From Gammaproteobacteria bacterium UBA2679 (GTDB lineage: Bacteria; Pseudomonadota; Gammaproteobacteria; Pseudomonadales; Oleiphilaceae), in contig DEMD01000007.1 in assembly GCA_002354735.1 (NCBI GenBank), positions 86,058 through 150,057 of the forward strand: DNA of 64,000 bases. Reading direction: 5' to 3'. The notes under the pieces were generated by a model that had not been told where the DNA came from, searched no databases, and saw only the letters and a list, made by a program, of their open reading frames with translations. Shown here one piece after another: positions 18,586-26,525 of this stretch. The translations under genes were made by a program, and so were the position numbers. How positions within the stretch are numbered: the first letter of the stretch is position 1; each line of letters opens with the position of its first letter.

Positions 18586-19638
18586 ATGAGCCATAAGCAA
18601 CCTTCAAGCCTGAACTGGATCCGCCGCTTACTGTCTATCGGCAGATCCACAGCTGTGCCTGCACGACCTGCCAGTGCACGGATGATCATGCTGACCGTAC
18701 TGATCTGCACCCTGCCTGGCCTTACGGCGATGCTCTGGTTTTTTGGTGCGGGCGTGCTACTGCAGATCGGTGCAGCCAGCTTTGGTGCGATTGCCGCAGA
18801 AAGCATGGCGGCAGCGCTTAGGGGAAGATCTGTCTGGCGTCATCTACAGGATGGCTCTGCCCTGCTGGCTGGCTGGCTCATCGGTTTGTGTTTTCCGCCG
18901 CTGGCGCCATGGTGGCTGGCAGCCCTGGCGGGCATTCTGGGGCTCGGACTCGGCAAGCACGTCTATGGCGGACTCGGGCAGAATATTTTCAATCCCGCCA
19001 TGACCGGATACGCTCTGGTCCTCGTCTCATTCCCATTGCAATTGACTCAGGGTTGGCCGGATGCGGCGACGGATGCAACTGTCACGCTTGTTGGCGAACA
19101 TGGGCAAGTGCTTATCGATGCCATATCTTCTGCGACGCCTCTCGATCAGTACAGACAGGCGCTGGTAATAGCGGCGTCCGCTGGGACAACCCGATTTGTC
19201 GAACCAGGGGCTTTTGCCTGGCAAATGATCAATCTTGGCTTTCTGTTTGGGGGCCTGATTCTACTGGCGCGAAGAATCATTCGATGGCAGATTCCGCTTG
19301 GTATGCTGGCCACTTTCAGCCTGTGCACGCTACTTGCCGGCTCAGAGAGTGGTTCCAGGCTGACCTTTCTCCTGTTTCAGCTGAGCTCCGGCGCGATAAT
19401 GCTCGGCGCCTTCTTCATCGCAACTGATCCAGTGACTGCTGCTACCAGCCGGCAGGGTCAGCTGGTTTTCGGTGCAGGTATCGGCGTTCTGCTTGCGCTT
19501 ATACGCAATTACAGTGCCTGGCCGGAAGGCGTGGCTTTTGCCATATTATTCATGAATCTGTGTGTGCCTCTACTGGACTATTACACCCGTCCGAGGGTGT
19601 ATGGCCATCAAAAGGCCAATAGGGGCATCAAGGCGTGA
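18586..19638 (+). CDS. rnfD: electron transport complex subunit RnfD
   Basis: 350-residue membrane subunit of the Rnf/Rsx ferredoxin:NAD oxidoreductase, homologous to NqrB. Around ten hydrophobic helices. The covalent FMN attachment threonine sits in the periplasmic loop motif AISSATPLD, and the conserved GGLGQNIFNPAM and FIATDPVTA motifs are present. The gene normally follows rnfC; here nothing of rnfA, rnfB or rnfC is upstream. The downstream rnfG overlaps by four bases (GTGA). The ribosome site is weak, so translation may be coupled to the small ORF before it. Confidence 0.95.
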   Translation: MSHKQPSSLNWIRRLLSIGRSTAVPARPASARMIMLTVLICTLPGLTAMLWFFGAGVLLQIGAASFGAIAAESMAAALRGRSVWRHLQDGSALLAGWLIGLCFPPLAPWWLAALAGILGLGLGKHVYGGLGQNIFNPAMTGYALVLVSFPLQLTQGWPDAATDATVTLVGEHGQVLIDAISSATPLDQYRQALVIAASAGTTRFVEPGAFAWQMINLGFLFGGLILLARRIIRWQIPLGMLATFSLCTLLAGSESGSRLTFLLFQLSSGAIMLGAFFIATDPVTAATSRQGQLVFGAGIGVLLALIRNYSAWPEGVAFAILFMNLCVPLLDYYTRPRVYGHQKANRGIKA

Positions 19639-20264
19639 GCATCCAGTTTCAGCAGTCTCCTGCCCACACTCTCGGCCTGTTTGCGGCCGTTTCAGCCGCA
19701 CTGGTCACAGCCGTCTACCTTCTTACACGAGCACCGATAGAAGCGGCCGAAGCGCGCTGGTTCCAGCACAGACTCTCGGCGGTGTTGCAAACACCGGGGT
19801 CCGCCACTGCGCTGGTGGCTTCAGAGGCCATTATCGAATTACCGGCACCCTCTGAGTGTACGGAGTGTTGGTCAGACGCTGAGCTCGTCCAGGCTGATCA
19901 GGCGATTTACATGGCAGCCCAGAAAAGCGCTTCAGCAGTCTTTGCCATACCCAGCGTCAGTAGCCGTGGCTACAATGGCCGTATCGAGGTGATTACCGGA
20001 GTGCAGCTGGTGGGTGAACAGCAGGAACCAACGATTGTGTCCGTTGAAGTCACCCGCCATCGGGAAACTCCGGGGATTGGCGACCGGATCGAAGCTGACA
20101 AGAGTCAATGGCTTGCGCAGTTTCGCGGGCAGCACACAGTAGCCGGTGCGGATGCGCTCAGTGGCGCGACAATAAGTGCCTCAGCTGTAAAAGCTGCGAT
20201 AGACGACGCACTGCGCTTTGCCCGTGCCAACCAGGCAACCCTTAAGAGTCATTCCGCCCCATGA
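19635..20264 (+). CDS. rnfG: electron transport complex subunit RnfG
   Basis: 209-residue subunit with one N-terminal membrane helix (about 12-30) and a periplasmic FMN-binding domain. The flavin is attached to the Thr of SGATISASAV near the C-terminus; the preceding YNGRIEVITGV and HRETPGIGDRIE segments are family hallmarks. An extra C-x2-C pair (SECTEC, about 74-77) in the periplasmic part is not something I expect in RnfG. GTG start overlapping the rnfD stop. Confidence 0.95.
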   Translation: MSIQFQQSPAHTLGLFAAVSAALVTAVYLLTRAPIEAAEARWFQHRLSAVLQTPGSATALVASEAIIELPAPSECTECWSDAELVQADQAIYMAAQKSASAVFAIPSVSSRGYNGRIEVITGVQLVGEQQEPTIVSVEVTRHRETPGIGDRIEADKSQWLAQFRGQHTVAGADALSGATISASAVKAAIDDALRFARANQATLKSHSAP

Positions 20265-20872
20265 CGGTAACTTCACCCGCCCCGCCCCAGTCTCATGCTT
20301 CACCTTCAGCAGACACCGGGCATGATCTGGGCAAGCTTTTCAGGCAGGGAATCTGGACCAACAATGCTGCAACCATCCAGCTACTGGGACTCTGCCCCTT
20401 GCTGGCTGTGAGTAACACCGTGGACAATGCGCTGGGACTCGGGCTGGCGACACTGTTCGTGCTGGTGCTATCGAGTACCCTGATCTCACTATTAAGGCAT
20501 CATATTGCCGCTGAAGTCCGTCTGCCTGCATTCGTGCTCGTTATCGCTTCGGCAGTAACTTGCATCGATCTGCTGATGCAGGCCTACTCAGTTTCGCTCT
20601 ATCGCAACCTCGGGATATTCATTCCACTGATCGTGACCAACTGCCTCATTCTCGCACGAGCCGAAGCATTCGCAAGCCGGCAGCCGGTCACGCTGGCCGT
20701 TGCGGACGCAGCTGCAATGGGTCTCGGCTTTCTACTCGTTATACTTGTGCTCGGCTCAATACGGGAATGGCTGGGCGTAACATTACAGGTACTGGTGGTG
20801 GCGCTGCCGCCGGGAGCGTTCATTATCCTGGGGCTCATGGTTGCCCTCGTCAGGAGCATAAGACGGTCATGA
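20261..20872 (+). CDS. rnfE: electron transport complex subunit RnfE
   Basis: 203-residue membrane subunit homologous to NqrD. The cysteine motifs LLGLCPLLAV and IVTNCLILARAEAFAS are intact; in Rnf/Nqr these cysteines share an intramembrane iron-sulfur centre with the RnfA cysteines. Compared with E. coli RsxE it lacks a loop of about 25 residues between GSIREWLG and LPPGAF, and has a longer N-terminal tail rich in Ser/Pro. Coupled to rnfG (ATGA overlap) and to nth. Confidence 0.95.
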   Translation: MTVTSPAPPQSHASPSADTGHDLGKLFRQGIWTNNAATIQLLGLCPLLAVSNTVDNALGLGLATLFVLVLSSTLISLLRHHIAAEVRLPAFVLVIASAVTCIDLLMQAYSVSLYRNLGIFIPLIVTNCLILARAEAFASRQPVTLAVADAAAMGLGFLLVILVLGSIREWLGVTLQVLVVALPPGAFIILGLMVALVRSIRRS

Positions 20873-21501
20873 ACAAAGAGACGCGGCGGAAAATGTTCGA
20901 GATTTTCCGTGAGCAGAATCCAGAGCCAAGAACAGAGCTGGAATATGCAGATGAGTTCCAGCTACTCATAGCCGTCATACTCTCGGCTCAGGCCACTGAT
21001 GTTGGGGTGAATAAGGCCACAAGGCATCTGTTCCCGGTCGCGCCGACGCCACAGGCGATGCTTGATCTGGGACTCGACGGGCTCAAATCCCACATAAAGA
21101 CGATTGGGCTTTTCAATACAAAGGCAGAGAACGTAATGAAAACCTGCCGTCTGCTTGTCGAGCAGCATGACGGCAAGGTTCCAGCGGATCGTGCAGCGCT
21201 GGAAGCCTTGCCTGGTGTCGGCAGAAAGACGGCGAATGTGGTGCTGAATACAGCCTTTGGTCAGCCCACCATGGCCGTGGACACCCATATTTTCAGGGTG
21301 AGCAATCGCACGGGCCTGGCCCCAGGCAAGACGGTCCTGGAGGTCGAGAAGAAACTATTGAAAAACGTACCGAAAGAATTCCTGCACGATGCGCACCACT
21401 GGCTCATCCTGCACGGGCGCTATATCTGTATCGCTCGTAAGCCGCGCTGTATGGCCTGCGCGGTAAGTGAGGTGTGTGACTACAAGCACAAGAACCTGTA
21501 G
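20869..21501 (+). CDS. nth: endonuclease III
   Basis: 210-residue HhH-GPD DNA glycosylase/AP lyase that removes oxidised pyrimidines. Catalytic Lys120 in LPGVGRKTANVV, Asp138 in VDTHIFRV, and the four [4Fe-4S] cysteines C187, C194, C197 and C203 with the C-x6-C-x2-C-x5-C spacing; the numbering equals that of the E. coli enzyme. ATG 20869 overlaps the rnfE stop (ATGA); the longer open frame upstream is only shadow of rnfE. The rnfE-nth linkage is common in gammaproteobacteria. Confidence 0.97.
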   Translation: MNKETRRKMFEIFREQNPEPRTELEYADEFQLLIAVILSAQATDVGVNKATRHLFPVAPTPQAMLDLGLDGLKSHIKTIGLFNTKAENVMKTCRLLVEQHDGKVPADRAALEALPGVGRKTANVVLNTAFGQPTMAVDTHIFRVSNRTGLAPGKTVLEVEKKLLKNVPKEFLHDAHHWLILHGRYICIARKPRCMACAVSEVCDYKHKNL

Positions 21502-21526
21502 TCACCCAGCTAACAAGCTGCTCAGA

Positions 21527-22306
21527 TCAGCTCTCGACGAAGGCTCGCTCGATGACGTAGTGACCAAAGTCTCCCTGTCTGGCTTCAATGAAGCCCCGCT
21601 CGTCCAGAATCTTGCAGGTATCCTTCAGCATGCTGGGACTGCCACACACCATGAAGCGATCACTCTCGAGATCGAAGGTCGGCAGGCCGATATCCTGGAA
21701 TAGCTGACCGCTTTCCATCAGATCAGTCAGGCGTCCCTTGTTGTGGTAGGGCTCGCGTGTCACTGTCGGGTAGTAGATCAGCTGATTCTTGATCAGATCA
21801 CCGAAGAACTCATTTTGCGGCAGTTCGTTCTGAATCATGTCCTGATAAGCCAGCTCTGAAACGAAGCGGACGCCATGGGTCAGGATGACCTTGTCGAATT
21901 TTTCGTAGGTTTCAGGATCCTTGATGATGCTCATGAACGGCGCCAGCCCAGTGCCGGTGCTGACCAGATAGAGGTTTCTGCCAGGTAGGAGATGATCGAT
22001 CAACAGCGTGCCCGTAGGCTTGTTGCTCATGATGATCGGGTCGCCGACCTTGATCTTCTGCAGCTTCGAAGTCAACGGGCCGTCCTGCACCTTGATGCTG
22101 AAGAATTCCAGTTCCTCCTCGTAGTTTGCGCTGGCGATGCTGTACGCTCGCATCAATGGCCGCGCTGCACCTTCCTGCTCCAGACCAATCATGATGAAGT
22201 GACCGTTTTTGAAGCGGAAGCTGGGGTCTCTACTGGTCTTGAAACTGAAGAGGGTATCGTTCCAGTGATGTACGCTCGTGACTGTTTCCGTTCTAAGATT
22301 TGCCAT
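21527..22306 (-). CDS. fpr: ferredoxin-NADP+ reductase
   Basis: 259-residue flavoprotein that exchanges electrons between NADPH and ferredoxin/flavodoxin; it supports iron-sulfur repair and oxidative stress defence. FAD motif RAYSIAS, NADP motif STGTGLAPFMSI, and a C-terminal ERAFVES tail typical of the Pseudomonas/Azotobacter subclass. Divergent from a LysR regulator gene, the arrangement seen for fpr-finR in Pseudomonas putida, where FinR activates fpr under oxidative stress. Confidence 0.95.
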   Translation of the reverse strand: MANLRTETVTSVHHWNDTLFSFKTSRDPSFRFKNGHFIMIGLEQEGAARPLMRAYSIASANYEEELEFFSIKVQDGPLTSKLQKIKVGDPIIMSNKPTGTLLIDHLLPGRNLYLVSTGTGLAPFMSIIKDPETYEKFDKVILTHGVRFVSELAYQDMIQNELPQNEFFGDLIKNQLIYYPTVTREPYHNKGRLTDLMESGQLFQDIGLPTFDLESDRFMVCGSPSMLKDTCKILDERGFIEARQGDFGHYVIERAFVES

Positions 22307-22394
22307 TTCAGAGACCCCGAAAAAGTGGAAAATTATTGCTAAACCTGATGCAGGGGATGGTACCGAAAGCAGACACTACTGGAAAACCAATTAT

Positions 22395-22422
22395 TCGGAT
22401 ATACTAAATCGGATATTCCGAT
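22395..22422. promoter_or_regulatory. repeat/dyad in the fpr-finR gap
   Basis: Two direct copies of TCGGATAT (22395-22402 and 22409-22416), the second being part of an inverted repeat ATCGGA-TAT-TCCGAT (22408-22422). It lies 28 bases before the LysR-type gene and about 90 before fpr. Position and symmetry fit a LysR-type recognition/autoregulatory site in this 143-base divergent gap. Confidence 0.5.
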
Positions 22423-22449
22423 ACAAGGACCAATACAAGGAGAGCGCCA

Positions 22450-23358
22450 ATGCGCTTTACGCTCCGGCAGCTCGAAGTCTTTCTCGCTACAGCCCGCCTT
22501 GGTAATCTCAGCCAGGCGGCGGAAGCCCTCTCGCTCTCCCAATCCGCTGCAAGTGAATCACTGAAGACACTCGAACAACAGTTTGATATCCAGTTGTTCG
22601 ACCGTACCGGCAAGAAGCTGAGGCTCAACGACCTCGGCACCGTCCTGAGGCCCAAGGCTCAGGCCTTGCTGGATCGGGCCATCGATCTCGAGCTCGACTT
22701 GCAGCATCACCAGGACGCTGGCGGTCTCAATCTTGGCGCAACCATGTCGATCGGCAACTACAACGCGATACCCTACCTGGCGCGGTTCGCCGATCTTTAT
22801 CCAGAGATCTCACCTACCCTCGAAATCGCCAATACCAAACGGATCTCCGAAAAACTGATCAACTTCGAGCTTGATGTCGGGCTGATAGAGGGCGAAATAA
22901 ATCACCCCGAACTGATCATCGAGCCCTGGCAGGACGATGAGCTCATATTGGTGTGTGGTGCTGAGCATCTGCTGGCCGATGCAGGGCTACACCAGCGGGG
23001 AGACTTGCCACCGATTCTGTCGGACGATGAGCTGAGAGACGAACAATGGATTCTTCGAGAACAGGGCTCTGGCACCAGACAGACATTCGACCGTGCAATG
23101 GCTGGTCTGTTGCCGCAGCTGCATGTGCGTATGGAGCTTCAGCATATCGAAGCGATCAAACAGGCCGTGGCGGCGGGGCTTGGTATCTCCTGCCTCTCAC
23201 GATTATCTGTGCAGGAGATGCTGGACAGTGGTCGCCTCATCGAACTGAAAGCGGCGAACCGTAATTTCAGCCGTCAGCTCTTCCTCGTCTGGCACAAGAA
23301 GAAATTTCTGAGTGCAGCCATGACCGCGTGGATCGATCTGTGTCGGGAATCTGCCTGA
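22450..23358 (+). CDS. LysR-family regulator, FinR-like
   Basis: 302 residues: N-terminal helix-turn-helix (LRQLEVFLATARLGNLSQAA, QSAASESLKTLE) and a two-lobed LysR effector domain. Ribosome site AAGGAGAG just upstream of ATG. By divergent position to fpr it is probably the functional FinR, activating fpr in response to superoxide or redox stress; that role is by analogy with Pseudomonas. Confidence 0.85.
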   Translation: MRFTLRQLEVFLATARLGNLSQAAEALSLSQSAASESLKTLEQQFDIQLFDRTGKKLRLNDLGTVLRPKAQALLDRAIDLELDLQHHQDAGGLNLGATMSIGNYNAIPYLARFADLYPEISPTLEIANTKRISEKLINFELDVGLIEGEINHPELIIEPWQDDELILVCGAEHLLADAGLHQRGDLPPILSDDELRDEQWILREQGSGTRQTFDRAMAGLLPQLHVRMELQHIEAIKQAVAAGLGISCLSRLSVQEMLDSGRLIELKAANRNFSRQLFLVWHKKKFLSAAMTAWIDLCRESA

Positions 23359-23453
23359 GCCTCATTCGACAGGCATACAGCTTGTTTCTAGAATACCCAG
23401 ATATCGACCAATAATAGATCAGCCTCGTTCAGGCGAATCCAGAGGATTTCAAG

Positions 23454-24242
23454 ATCACCATACCATCTCGCTCACTGCTTGTTCTAATGGCGTCAGGCTG
23501 GCTGTTCGGATCTGCTTTTGCCGGCGCATCCGATGACGTTCGAATATCTGGAGCTGACCGTACTGCGGCCCGACCCGATGTATTGCGGGTTACGAGACCA
23601 ACCAACGCCGATGAGAAGTCGACGGAGTATGTCTGGCAGCTCGTCAGCGCAGCCTATGCATCGTTGGACATAGCAGTGCTTGCCGTCGACGTGCCGCTTG
23701 CGAGGATGTACATCATGGCAGACCAGGGTTCCGCTGACGCCGCACTTGCAGGCGTGGCTGAGCAGATCGAGCCGCGTTATACCAATCTGGTACGCGTGCC
23801 GGTACCGGTCTTTGATAGTCGCTATCACATCTATGGCTTCGACACAGATCGGCGCATCGATAGCTGGGCAGATCTTGGCAGCAACACAATCGCGGCTATT
23901 CGGGGTTTTGATACGATCAAGCGATATCTGCCTCAAGAGCAGATTGTTTGGGTAAATTCTGCTGCGCAGTTGCTTGGGCTGCTTGAGCAGAAGCGCGTGT
24001 ATTACGTGGTGGGGCTTGAGAAGCAGATGGCCGCTGAACTGGCAAAGACAGTCAGACCGGCATCGAAACGGATCAGACGATTGAACGAAAACGCGCTATA
24101 TGAGGTGATTCTGTTTCACTATCTCGCGCCGCAGCATGCTTCGCTAAAAGATGAACTCGCTGAGGCTATAGCCAGTGAAATTCATAAAAGGTCTGACAAA
24201 GAAGACCAGCGGTCGGACAACGAGCCCGCAACAGTGGAGTGA
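23454..24242 (+). CDS. periplasmic solute-binding-protein-like protein (start unclear)
   Basis: About 250 residues resembling the type 3 solute-binding fold of ABC importers and sensor modules: VLRVTRPTN, a central YHIYGFDTDRRIDSWADLGS and IAAIRGFDTIKRYLP, and a second lobe with LLGLLEQKRVYYVVG. The only ATG (23487) would cut the signal peptide in half. The frame stays open upstream, and a complete Sec signal (KITIPSRS, then LLVLMASGWLFG, then SAFA) is encoded if translation begins at the ATC codon 23454, which has AGAGGA seven bases in front. CTG 23475 is another option. No permease or ATPase gene is adjacent, so it may be an orphan receptor. Fold call moderate, function unknown. Confidence 0.65.
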   Translation: MTIPSRSLLVLMASGWLFGSAFAGASDDVRISGADRTAARPDVLRVTRPTNADEKSTEYVWQLVSAAYASLDIAVLAVDVPLARMYIMADQGSADAALAGVAEQIEPRYTNLVRVPVPVFDSRYHIYGFDTDRRIDSWADLGSNTIAAIRGFDTIKRYLPQEQIVWVNSAAQLLGLLEQKRVYYVVGLEKQMAAELAKTVRPASKRIRRLNENALYEVILFHYLAPQHASLKDELAEAIASEIHKRSDKEDQRSDNEPATVE

Positions 24243-24275
24243 ACCGGGCCGGCGCCGCTGCGCTAGGTCCGGTTC
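24241..24275. terminator. hairpin at the end of the binding-protein gene
   Basis: Ten-bp stem with one G-T wobble: GAACCGGGCC (24241-24250) pairs with GGTCCGGTTC (24266-24275) around a 15-base GC-rich loop. It overlaps the stop codon of the plus-strand gene and lies 16 bases beyond the end of the convergent minus-strand gene. It could end transcription in both directions, but no T tract is present. Confidence 0.45.
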
Positions 24276-24291
24276 GGGATTGCAGGGTGTC

Positions 24292-24867
24292 TTATTTCTT
24301 GCCGAGCATCGCCATTTTGAGGTCTTCCTGAGCTGGCTTGTCTGACAGCCAGATTCCGAAAACGGCTTCCTTGAACTTCTTGTCAGACTTTACAGTCTGG
24401 ATGAGTTCTTCGTTCTTGTAGATTTCGATACCGGTACCAGGCACGTACACCAGGTCGAATACGTCGTTTTCCTGAATCTCTTCATCGAACGCGCTCATGA
24501 ACTGATCGATTTCCTTCTGCAGTGGCGCCATGTCGCCGCCTGTAGAGCTCTCGAAACCTTCCATAGTGGCATCTTTCATTTTTTCACTGGTCACCATGCC
24601 TGAAACCATGTGCAGTTTGACAGCCATTGGCTTGTCGGCAGCGACGATTGCAGCGCCGTCGTTCATAGACTCAGGCAGGTAGAGACCACCAACGTAGACG
24701 TTAAAGAACCACTTTTCACGAATACCGGCGCCGTTCAGGCGAAGATCGGTACCAGCGGCTTCCATAGTGTCCGGAATTTCAACATTGGCTACAGTTGCAG
24801 CTTGTGAAATGGTGCTGACGGACAGTGCAATTGCAGCACCTGCGATAAGATTTTTGATGGCGTTCAT
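24292..24867 (-). CDS. secreted chalcone-isomerase-fold protein
   Basis: 191 residues. Sec signal peptide (IKNLIAGAAIALSVS, cut after SQA about residue 22), then the chalcone isomerase-like domain: VEIPDTMEAAGTDLRLNGAGIREK, FFNVYVGGLYLPE, and the C-terminal FKEAVFGIWLSDKP. In bacteria this fold is a periplasmic protein of unknown role; the fold name does not imply flavonoid chemistry. ATG 24867 with AAGGGA seven bases upstream; a longer frame to 24957 has no ribosome site. Divergent from a small lipoprotein gene across a 364-base gap. Confidence 0.85.
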   Translation of the reverse strand: MNAIKNLIAGAAIALSVSTISQAATVANVEIPDTMEAAGTDLRLNGAGIREKWFFNVYVGGLYLPESMNDGAAIVAADKPMAVKLHMVSGMVTSEKMKDATMEGFESSTGGDMAPLQKEIDQFMSAFDEEIQENDVFDLVYVPGTGIEIYKNEELIQTVKSDKKFKEAVFGIWLSDKPAQEDLKMAMLGKK

Positions 24868-25231
24868 TCTTTGATCCCTTCGTGATGAATATTTATTAGA
24901 GTTGAGCCTGCTCGTGTCTGAGTAGCTTTCTTCCCAGCTTCCGCATTGTTCAACCAACCAATGATGGGCGACCCTCTCCAGTTCTCTGACTGCATTCAGG
25001 TCCCGGCCAGTCTGCGGCGCGCTCCGCAGTGTAACAAGATGTTATGCGGTGAAATGCAGAGCAGTTCTCACTCCCGCCATGGTCGAGGGGACGATAAAAG
25101 TCGACTTTTATCGATCTACTGCTGCAGATGTGGCGTAAGATACCCGGGAGACACACCGGATTCAGCACACTGCATGCGCCGGCGGAGAGTTCTCAAGTTG
25201 TAAACAAATTATAGTAATGGAGCATACAAGC
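24868..25231. other. 364-base divergent regulatory gap
   Basis: No convincing gene. It must hold the promoters of the chalcone-isomerase-fold gene (minus) and the lipoprotein gene (plus); a TATAGT at about 25211-25216 is a possible -10 element for the latter. It contains the perfect palindrome at 25092-25113. A 72-residue and an 85-residue open frame here have no ribosome site or recognisable content. Confidence 0.5.
25092..25113. promoter_or_regulatory. perfect 22-bp palindrome
   Basis: Half-site CGATAAAAG, centre TCGA, mirrored by CTTTTATCG, with no mismatch over 22 bases. It lies about 120 bases before the lipoprotein gene and 225 before the chalcone-isomerase-fold gene. Long perfect symmetry without a T tract favours a dimeric repressor/activator site over a terminator. 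Confidence 0.6.
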
Positions 25232-25438
25232 ATGGAAATCTCTAAGGTAATGGCCAGGTTCATGACGCTTTTGACTGCTGCAGTCTTCACAGTCGGCCTT
25301 AGCGCCTGTGATACAGACGGCCCTGCAGAAAATGCCGGCGAGAGCATGGACAATGCAGCCACTGATACAGGCAATGCGATCGAAGATGCCTGTGAGAACG
25401 TCAAGGAAGGTGCGGGCGCAGACGATACAGACTGCTGA
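25232..25438 (+). CDS. small lipoprotein
   Basis: 68 residues: lipoprotein signal with lipobox VGLSAC (Cys26), then an acidic Ala/Asn/Asp-rich tail ending in DDTDC, with two further cysteines. Pattern resembles short entericidin-like or stress-induced lipoproteins of unknown role. ATG 25232 has GGAG nine bases upstream; the ATG at 25217 has none. Asp after the lipid-modified Cys (CD) would be an inner-membrane retention signal by the E. coli rule. Confidence 0.8.
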   Translation: MEISKVMARFMTLLTAAVFTVGLSACDTDGPAENAGESMDNAATDTGNAIEDACENVKEGAGADDTDC

Positions 25439-25518
25439 TTTCGCTGGCGTGAGCGTCCTCGTGGACCTCACGCCGCTTCTCGCGTGCCAGGCCAGGCACA
25501 GTCAAAGTTAGGCCCCTC

Positions 25519-26424
25519 ATGAACATCAACATCGCCCCCCTGAAGATAATCAGAGAGCAGATCGAAGCCTTCACTACCAGTTTTATCGCCGTACTTCCCA
25601 ATCTTCTCGCCGCCGTTCTATTTCTCGTTGTGGTCTGGCTTGCCAACAAGCTGATCGGTTCAATCTACAGCCGTGTGCTCGCCCGCACCCACATGCGCTC
25701 ATCTCTGAAGGCTGCCCTGCAGTCGCTCGTAAGCGTGGCGGTATGGACCTTTGGCCTCCTGATAGCCGCGACTATAGCCATGCCCGGACTAACGCCGACA
25801 AAGCTGCTTGCCGGTCTCGGCCTTGGATCGATAGCGATCGGTCTGGCCTTCAAAGATATCTTCGAGAACTTTCTGGCAGGCATACTCATATTACTGCGGG
25901 AGCCAATGCGAATCGGTGACTATATCGAGGTGGAAGGGATCAGTGGTGAAGTCAAGAAGATCACGCTACGCGATACCTATCTGCGTCAGGTCGACGGTGA
26001 TTTGATACTTCTGCCAAATTCCGTGCTGTACAAGAACGCGGTCTCCGTCCATACCGATTGGGACCGAAAACGGGTCACCATCATCGTAGGTATCGCTTAC
26101 GATGAAGATGTTGCCGAAGGTCGCCGTGTCATTGAAGCTGCATTGAAAGACCTGGATACGGTTGATCAGCAGCGGCCTGTCGAAATTTTCGCCCAGGCGT
26201 TCAATTCCAGCAGCATAGATTTTGAAGTGACTTGGTGGACAGGCTCAAGGCCTGTGGAAATACGCCGTTCGAAGGACAAGGTGGTAGAGGCTGTCAAGAC
26301 TGCGCTTGACGAAGCGGGCATTGAGATTCCGTTTCCTTACCGCACACTCACCTTCAAGGATCCGTTGGCCCTTCGAAGTAGTAGCAACGATGAAGATCCC
26401 TCGCAAGGTGTCGAAAATACCTGA
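25519..26424 (+). CDS. mscS: small-conductance mechanosensitive channel, MscS family
   Basis: 301 residues. Three N-terminal membrane helices, pore helix ATKLL-type segment (LTPTKLLAGLGLGSIAIGLAFKDIFENFLAGILILL), then the beta domain (IGDYIEVEGISGEVKKITLRDT) and the C-terminal alpha/beta domain. It opens under hypo-osmotic tension to release solutes. Length and domain order equal the basic MscS type. A strong terminator follows. Confidence 0.92.
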   Translation: MNINIAPLKIIREQIEAFTTSFIAVLPNLLAAVLFLVVVWLANKLIGSIYSRVLARTHMRSSLKAALQSLVSVAVWTFGLLIAATIAMPGLTPTKLLAGLGLGSIAIGLAFKDIFENFLAGILILLREPMRIGDYIEVEGISGEVKKITLRDTYLRQVDGDLILLPNSVLYKNAVSVHTDWDRKRVTIIVGIAYDEDVAEGRRVIEAALKDLDTVDQQRPVEIFAQAFNSSSIDFEVTWWTGSRPVEIRRSKDKVVEAVKTALDEAGIEIPFPYRTLTFKDPLALRSSSNDEDPSQGVENT

Positions 26425-26455
26425 TCCGTCGGATCATCGAAAGAACCGCAGTCAT

Positions 26456-26485
26456 AAAAAAGCCCGGCAACTTGCCGGGCTTTTT
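26456..26485. terminator. bidirectional intrinsic terminator between mscS and rpoS
   Basis: A-run, GCCCGGCAA, one-base loop spacer C, TTGCCGGGC, T-run: a 9-bp perfect GC-rich stem extendable to 14 bp with the flanking A5/T5. T tracts on both strands, so it can end mscS (plus) and rpoS (minus) transcription. Confidence 0.9.
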
Positions 26486-26525
26486 GCTGGCGCCTGAGAA
26501 GCGCCTCGAGAGATAGTGCTGAAAT

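Noticed and set aside
20560..21501. Long version of nth with a 103-residue N-terminal extension
   Set aside because: The extension is the +1 shadow of rnfE; the real start is the ATGA overlap at 20869.
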